DNA of 64,000 nt from Gnetum montanum (lineage: Eukaryota > Streptophyta > Gnetopsida > Gnetales > Gnetaceae). Location of the stretch: contig MNCI01008733.1 of NCBI GenBank assembly GCA_015680685.1, positions 137,045 to 201,044 of the forward strand, given 5' to 3'. Below, one piece after another: positions 57,545 through 64,000 of the stretch. A program made the position numbers and the translations under genes. Under the pieces are notes generated by a model. That model was given only the letters and a program-made list of their open reading frames with translations. It did not search any database and was not told where the DNA came from. How positions within the stretch are numbered: position 1 is the stretch's first letter; each line of letters begins with the position of its first letter.

Positions 57545-59345
57545 AGGCTTTACAAGAACAATGAAAGTAGCTAACGCATCAACAAGTGCTCTAAATAATG
57601 GATATGTATGAGTAAACATTTATTAAATTGAGAAACCAAATTTTTTCCTTATTCATGATAAGACTTAATATGTTGAATCTTATGAGGTTACTCATTATTA
57701 ACTTGATGTATCACTAACTAAGAATCACCATGAATAGAAGGCCTTTTAATTTCTAATTAATGTGTATGAGAAAAAGTTGATTAAGATCCTCATATTTGGC
57801 TACGTTATTAGTACATGAAAATTTAAACATATAAGTTTGATAAGAAAAATCCATACCATGGTGTAAAAGAAAAAAGACTACATTGGAACCTTGATATTTG
57901 TGACCACTATCAAAATATAAGTAGGAATCAAAATATTTATGTGTCAACATGATAGTTGGGAGAGGAATTATCTATTTCTCTCTTAGTTCCTTGGGTGGAG
58001 GTTAAATAGTAACCATAGAAGGTTTCAATAATGGGACTAATGTAAGAAGGTCTGCCATGGCTTGGCCTTTGATAGAGTGTTGAGTAAGGTGAGATAAATC
58101 ACACTAAATGAGGAGTGTCATCTATTTGTCCATGTGGTTATTGCCACAAGGATTGATAATAATAGATCATAAGACATGATCATGGCAGATTACATGAACC
58201 TTTGCCCTTAATAAGTAGTATCTTTATTTTTTAAGGATAAAGGAAAGTCCTAAACAATATTTTTACATATCTATGTAGTCCATTTAAAAATCAAAAAGAG
58301 ATGCAAGATGAAGTAGATAGGAATATTGACACCATCTTCATTTCTTTAATAAAGTGATTAAACCTAGAAAGATAAAGGTATACAAATACATAGAATTAAG
58401 GGGGGTGAAGAACTAAATTATTGGTGAGTGCATGTGTGATCACATTAAAGGCCTCTTGACACTTCAAGTCTTACTTAAAAGTAGTTGTTTCCTTAAGAAG
58501 ATGAGGAAAGTGAATGAAATTATTTTGTCAAATTATATATAAAATGCTGAATGAATTAGAGTCTACCTTGTAGAATGTGCATCTCTTTTAGCCACTTCGA
58601 TGGTGGAAGATTCATGATTACCTTAATCTTATCAAGGTCTACTATGATATTGTCAAATAAAACTAGAAATCCTAGCATTCTACCTATTTCTACACTAAAG
58701 ATATATATTTTGGAATTAATGTAGAGGTTATACTTGTTACATTGAGCTAGAACTATGTCTAGATCCATGGGATGATCAGTTGCTATGATGAATTTAATAA
58801 TTAGATCATCCACATAATCATTAATAGTTTTAAACATCATTTATTAAAAATGAAGGTTATGACTTAGTAATATGTTGCTCTTCCATTCTTAAGTTTGAAA
58901 GGCATCTTTGTGTAGTAAAAGATTCCTTATGAGGTTATAAAAGTGGTAAAATGTTAATGTTTAGGATTTATTTGAATTTGATTGTATCCTAAAACATCAT
59001 CCATAAAACTAAGTAAAGCCTGATCTACTATTATATCTATAAGTTGATTGATGTTGGATAATAGAAAGGTATATTTTAGTCGTATTTTTTTATGATCATG
59101 AAAATTGATGCATATCCTAACAACACCATTTTATTTAGGAAAAACCACCATATTGGATACCTTGTCTAAGTAGTCTACATGGCATATGAAGCCTATGTTG
59201 TAAAGATTGGTGATTTTTATTCTTAATGGATAAGGTTAAGTCGAGTTTGACTTTTTAGGATTTTTTTATAGGTCTAGAATCATCCTTTAAAATGGTGTTA
59301 TGTTACACTAAAGTTGGATCTACACTAGACATGTCATCATAGCCC
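57545..59345 (-). pseudogene. pol: T3 pol remnant: Tat-like reverse transcriptase and RNase H
   Basis: Minus strand. Reverse transcriptase from about 59345: YDDMSSVDPTLVQHNTI, SNMVVFPK, FLLSNINQLIDIIVDQALLS, GYNQIQI and MPFKLKN, then the catalytic INDYVDDLII (58840-58780) and ATDHPMDLDIVLAQCNKYNL, LGFLVLFD, LPPSKWLKEMHILQGRL. The connection region has QHSIKGQAMADLL (about 58060) and RNase H begins YLYFDSGHKYQGSNV (57930), CTNNVAKYEDLN, with a tail DALATF near 57580. Integrase is missing because the T2 LTR end lies next to it, so T2 was probably inserted here. Fewer stops than T2. Confidence 0.7.
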
Positions 59346-60900
59346 CCAAAAAAATTGGTATAATTTTTCCTAAGTTTTTCTAGGATGGATTCCTTAATAT
59401 CTTTGGGTAAGTTTTCCTCTAGTTGAAGGATCATTTTTTATCCAATTATTAGTAATGGTCAATTCTATGAGGGAATTGTTGGTTAGAATAGGCTCATAGT
59501 CCAAGAAAAGAAAGGTAGCTTGAGGAATTAACTATTCCTTGATAATGTCCAATGTTAAGATAATAGAGTCTAAGGCATACCAAGAAGATTAATCAGTTAA
59601 CTCCTATTGATAGGCTTGGTGACTTGGCTATGAGGCTCATTCAAGATGAAGAGTTTATGTAATTCATGAAGGATGGTGGGGTCATTGGCCTAAAAGCATG
59701 AGGAAAAAAGATAATTACATGGAGAATATTGTAAGAATTCTAAAGTTATAAAAATGTAATTATGAATTACAAGTTATAGCTTGTAAGAGTTACAAAAATT
59801 TTCAACATCATGAGAGGGGAAGAAAATGAAAAATTTTGACAAAGTATTAGGAACCTAGAAAGAAAAATTAAATAAATATGAATACCTAGGTTGTCAAAAG
59901 TTTTTCTAAATGTTCAAAAATTAGAAGTTAAGATTTGGCTAAGTATGAGACCCTAGTAGATGAAAAATTTGGTTAAGTATGAGAAGGGGGAGGCCAAAAT
60001 TTTGCTAAGTATAGGAGATTTAATGAGTAAAAAGTTAAGTATTAGGAAAAAAATATTCAAGGATAGGAATGTGATATCTAAGAACAAAGGAAAGAGCTGT
60101 TCCTAAGTGTTAGAAGGGAATGTGAGTACAAAAATGACTAAGTATTAAAACTAGTGTTGCCTAAGTGATTTATGATGAAGTCTCTTGGGGAATGTTGAAA
60201 AGCTAATCTTACATGTCTAATTCTTTTTTTTTCTCATGCTAAGTAATATTACCTAGTCAAATTTTGCAATTTTGAATATTTTTTTATCTAATTTTCATGC
60301 ATTTATGTTTATCTTATGGATACTAACTATTAATTTTTCATGTTAGTTTGAAAGGAAAGTGTCATTTCTAGGCTCTTGGTGATTGACCCTCTATACTTCC
60401 TAATTTACAATACTACCCCAATGATCATATGGAGGTCACGAAGGATAAAGATCCTCCTAATTATGGATGATCATTCCTTATATCACATGTAGATGTGGGC
60501 TTGTCTAGGAGTTGAGCACTTCTCTAAAGTCTATATTAAGCATTTTCATGTTCTTATAGTGACTTTGTTACATTTGTGGATAATCTTACATGTACTTAAG
60601 AGGATCTACATTAAGTTATGATTCTTTCATTCTTATGCTATAGAATGTGAAAATCAATTAAATAGAGGACTACAGGTTACATGGGTTTAATTTTCCAGAA
60701 TTATGGTAAAGAACATTTACCATTAATTCACTCTTAACAAATGAAATGATTATCTTGTTATTCAATATCAATACAACTATCGTACTATAACAATATCATT
60801 TAACAAACTTAAATTCTTTATATTCATAAGTTCTCTAAGTATATATTTATATATCTATCTTTATCTATCTATTTGTGCTTCTCTTCTACTCCTCTTATAG
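59346..60900. other. AT-rich region with degenerate CTAAGTAT repeats
   Basis: No gene. About eight copies of CTAAGTATKAG-like words lie between 59935 and 60180. The rest shows no pattern I can name. Confidence 0.45.
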
Positions 60901-62300
60901 TTCCACTTCAATACAATGTGAAAATGGCTTTAGTTAATAGTTGCAACAACTTTTGGCTAATGACTATGACCTAGGTGTGAATCACATCTAGGTCACAACT
61001 TCCTACATGAAGCAAATTTATCAAGTTAATTGACTGCTACAAGAGACTACAATTAGCAATCTCAGTTAATCATTTTCAATGATCGAGTGTCCAAACCCTA
61101 ATGGTTGAGTGACCAATTAGGCTAAAAGATCCATTATGACTGTAATAGGAATGTGAGTCGTAGGGACTCACACTAATGGATTTCAGCTTCTATTAAAAAT
61201 AAGTTGCAAGTGGCCATGAATTACATCTAGAAGAAACTCTTTGCTATGAGCTCATGTGGGTTGCATGAACATGTAGTACCTTACCAAACTCAAAATTCAA
61301 CTTCCTATGATGCCTTCATCTTCATTCAAAGATAAATCCACTTGTTTCTTAGTCCTTTGTCTTCTAAAGAATGAATCCAAGTAGTTGTAGGATATACATT
61401 ATTGATTTGACAAGTTTGAAACTCATTGGAAATCAAATTCTAACTTGAGATCCTAAACCATGAGTGGTTATGGATCGCACAAGCTCATAACTACTTGACC
61501 AAGTTTGAAAATGGAGAAAAATAAATGCAAAGGAGCATCAATTCATATCCTTACATAGCCCCCAACTAGATCCTTATCATTCTAATAAAATAGAGTAAAA
61601 TAATCCACGTGAATTAATGAGAATATAATAAATAAGTAGAGCACATCATGAAATCAATTGGATCATGATCTGAGCTTCAGCACTTGGCAAAGTCTGGTTA
61701 TGACCTACCATGCCCTACTGCTTCTATGGCTACTATTGATGTGGCTATTACTACTATATGTTATCATAGTAGGACTCCCAAATGGCCATGTTTCCATATC
61801 TAGGGGTATATAGATCAAGAATCCACTAGACCTTCTCATATTATGTCTTAGGAAGCCATTGAGTGTAGAAGACATATCCCAAATTTAGGAACTAGTTCTT
61901 GTCCCATGTAATAATCTCCTTGATGGATAGGGTAGGTGGCCAAATTTAAAAATGCCAATACAATGTTGAGATCACCGATGAGAAAGGAATCCCTTAGTAT
62001 CTAGAACTACCAAATTCATTCTAGATAAAATAATAAATGGATAATTAAGGATGCAAGAACCCTCCAACTCACTTATAATCAACATGTCATAGGACATGAC
62101 ATGCATGAAATGAGAGGTACCCAAAATGTACATCATCATGGATCTCACAAAAGCCCTCCTTCTAAGGAAAGGTTCTTGTAGGGTTATCCCATCTCATTCA
62201 TCACCACATTAGGGAAGAGCTTAGCCAATTGAGTCTTCCTCTCTAACAATGCTACTACAAAGTTCTATTTATTTAGTCCCACCTTCATCTCAATGATCTT
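60901..62300. other. Non-coding, nothing recognised
   Basis: Words such as TAGGTGTGAATCACATCTAG (60972) and ATCACACCTAGG (63865) recur, hinting at an eroded repeat pair, but no LTR ends could be drawn. Confidence 0.35.
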
Positions 62301-62309
62301 AGCAATGAG

Positions 62310-62740
62310 GGCATCGCTAATGTCATAGGACCTAATGCTAATCTGAAAAGTCCATGACATAGGAAATTCATTCAAAATGTCAAGTAGAATTATTGAACCT
62401 CCTACTCATAGAATGCCTCATCTCTTATCAAGACAAACTCCAAGTTGTACATTATTAAAGAATCCACAAATTAGTAATTCACCAATTCCATGAGGGTCTT
62501 GAAGTTCCTAAGTGTCCTCAATGGCACTGTACGAAACATCGCCTCCCAACACTCTTATTTCAAATACTCCATGTGCTCCCTATGAGTGCATTATCGCTAC
62601 TCCTCTTGAACATGTCTCCATGCTATCAAATTTGCAGATGTCAAAGATTATCCCTAAGTACACCTCTTCTTGCATTGGGATACATGAGAAGTTTCTTACT
62701 ACAAGAAACATCAGTACACAAATAATAATAATATAATGCA
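62310..62740 (-). pseudogene. Degenerate coding-like patch, possibly a retrotransposon accessory or gag fragment
   Basis: Minus strand translations show protein-like runs in two frames: AMFRTVPLRTLRNFKTLMEL and YNLEFVLIRDEAFYE (62560-62410), then SYDISDALIAKIIEMKVGLN and LLERKTQLAKLFPNVVMNEM (62350-62200). Stops break both. The style resembles gypsy accessory proteins, but I cannot assign it. Confidence 0.3.
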
Positions 62741-64000
62741 TAATAAGAAAAACATGAAAAAATGCAATAAATCAAGTATCATGAAAATAGAATAATATAG
62801 AAATTAAAAAGAAACATGATGTAGATGGATTGTAAAAAGTACATAATAAAAAACAACTATAAAGATCTACACCAATATTTCCAAAATGTTAATAACATTG
62901 GTACCCCCAATGAAGTCTACATTGTGGTCAATGTACATGACTAGTGCAAAGATGAAAAATAACAATTCAAGATAATATTAAGAATGAAGATTTTAAATAG
63001 TGTAATGAAGAATCTATTAATGATCAATATTGGATTAACTACTATACAATAAGTATAATGCACAAAGACTAAAGCTACTCGATACTATTCAATACTGTTA
63101 AGCAATCCTTAAATTGGAATGATTGTTTTCACAACTCTCTAGCTTGTACGTAGTCCAAATCCAAGCTTAAATGAAAATTACTTATGAATAAAGATAGCTA
63201 CACTAAAACACATGATATTCATACTAATAAAATTTAAATTCTTATGGTTCATCCAACATATCTTAGAGTTCTCTTAATACTAAACATATCCTCATCTTAG
63301 TTTCTACCTCTAAGGTATAGTGTATATACTAAGAATAAGAAAGCTTCCAATAATCTACAAGAAAATAATAAAAGCCTAGTTCTAGACAAACTTCAACACC
63401 AATTTAACATAGAAAAATGCTTAGAACACTAAATGAAAAGTACCAAAATGAAAAATAAGATACCAAGAAACTAGATTTCATCATTAAAATATTTAATCTC
63501 CCCTAAAAACAATATTAATGTCCTAAAATTTCTCACAACAATGTGTAATAGGAAGTCTACGAGGAAAAACTTGTTAAAAAGAATATTTGATGCCTACCTT
63601 AGAATTTCACAAAGGGAAGAAGGCTTGGAGGTTAGATCCAATCACTATGCACACGATGGAAGCTCTTGGATGTGTCCTACAACACTCTGTGATGAAAAAT
63701 AATTTTCAATTTCTTGGTATGTCCTTTTATTTTTCTATTTTTTAATTGGGTTGTGATCAACTACAAGTTCCAACATGTCATAACATGACAACGAGAAATG
63801 TTAGTAAATTTTGAAGTTGTGACCAACTAAAGGTTGCACCTCATTGCAACTCCAAAACTAAGGATCACACCTAGGCACACTATTATACAATCTAAGAAAT
63901 GAAACATTAGAGCGTGGCACACTGTGATTCATAGGCATCTACACTATCTAAAATCCAACAAACATGAATTTCAAAATATGATAAACTACATCTTACACCT
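62741..64000. other. AT-rich, nothing recognised
   Basis: No frame, repeat pair or RNA gene seen up to the window end. Confidence 0.4.

Overview
The window looks like nuclear DNA of a large, repeat-filled plant genome, most likely a gymnosperm. The background is AT-rich and almost entirely old, nested retrotransposons. The only host-gene trace I can name is a broken flavodiiron (FLV-type) gene at about 8672-9540. Plant FLV genes are known from algae, mosses, ferns and gymnosperms but are absent from flowering plants. I see no intact host gene, tRNA, rRNA or CRISPR array. Names used below: C1 and C2 are gag-only Ty1/copia elements, A1-A3 are Athila-like Ty3/gypsy elements, T1-T3 are Tat-like Ty3/gypsy elements, and L1 is the LINE.

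Layout. 1-4934: element C1 (minus), cut by the window edge. 4942-7180: remnant of A1 (minus). 7181-11473: low-copy AT-rich DNA with the FLV pseudogene and an unidentified gene-like stretch. 11486-17951: a GC-rich LINE (minus), bounded by a target-site duplication, with three reading frames. 18220-57400: a deep nest. T2 (plus) is interrupted inside its integrase by T1 (19212-54641, plus). T1 carries C2 (21578-27248, minus) in its gag and A2 (31919-53655, minus) in its right LTR. A2 is interrupted within its pol by A3 (40616-49251, plus, perfect 5-bp duplication ACTAG). T2 itself appears to sit in T3 (pol remnant 57545-59345, minus). 59346-64000: AT-rich DNA with one degenerate coding-like patch.

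Two systems stand out. First, the LINE has a third reading frame downstream of the reverse-transcriptase frame. It encodes a domain resembling the 'putative plant transposon protein' family, then a long coiled coil, then a clear DnaJ J-domain with its HPD motif, all inside the duplication that bounds the insertion. Second, A2 and A3 each carry an internal promoter-like block just upstream of an accessory reading frame placed between the main genes and the 3' LTR. In each element this block copies that element's own LTR U3 repeats plus a TATA box, although the U3 repeats of the two elements differ from one another. The accessory frames of A2 and A3 and the third frame of the LINE appear to share the same domain plan (plant-transposon-like fold followed by coiled coil), hinting at a module exchanged between LINE and LTR elements.

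All coding frames here are damaged. A3 gag keeps one frame for 660 codons yet has about fourteen stops, so it has decayed mainly by point mutation. Boundaries were read by eye from paired repeats. Those with matching duplications (LINE, A3) are firm; others may be off by a few bases, and domain calls in the degenerate gypsy copies rest on recognisable motifs rather than on searches.
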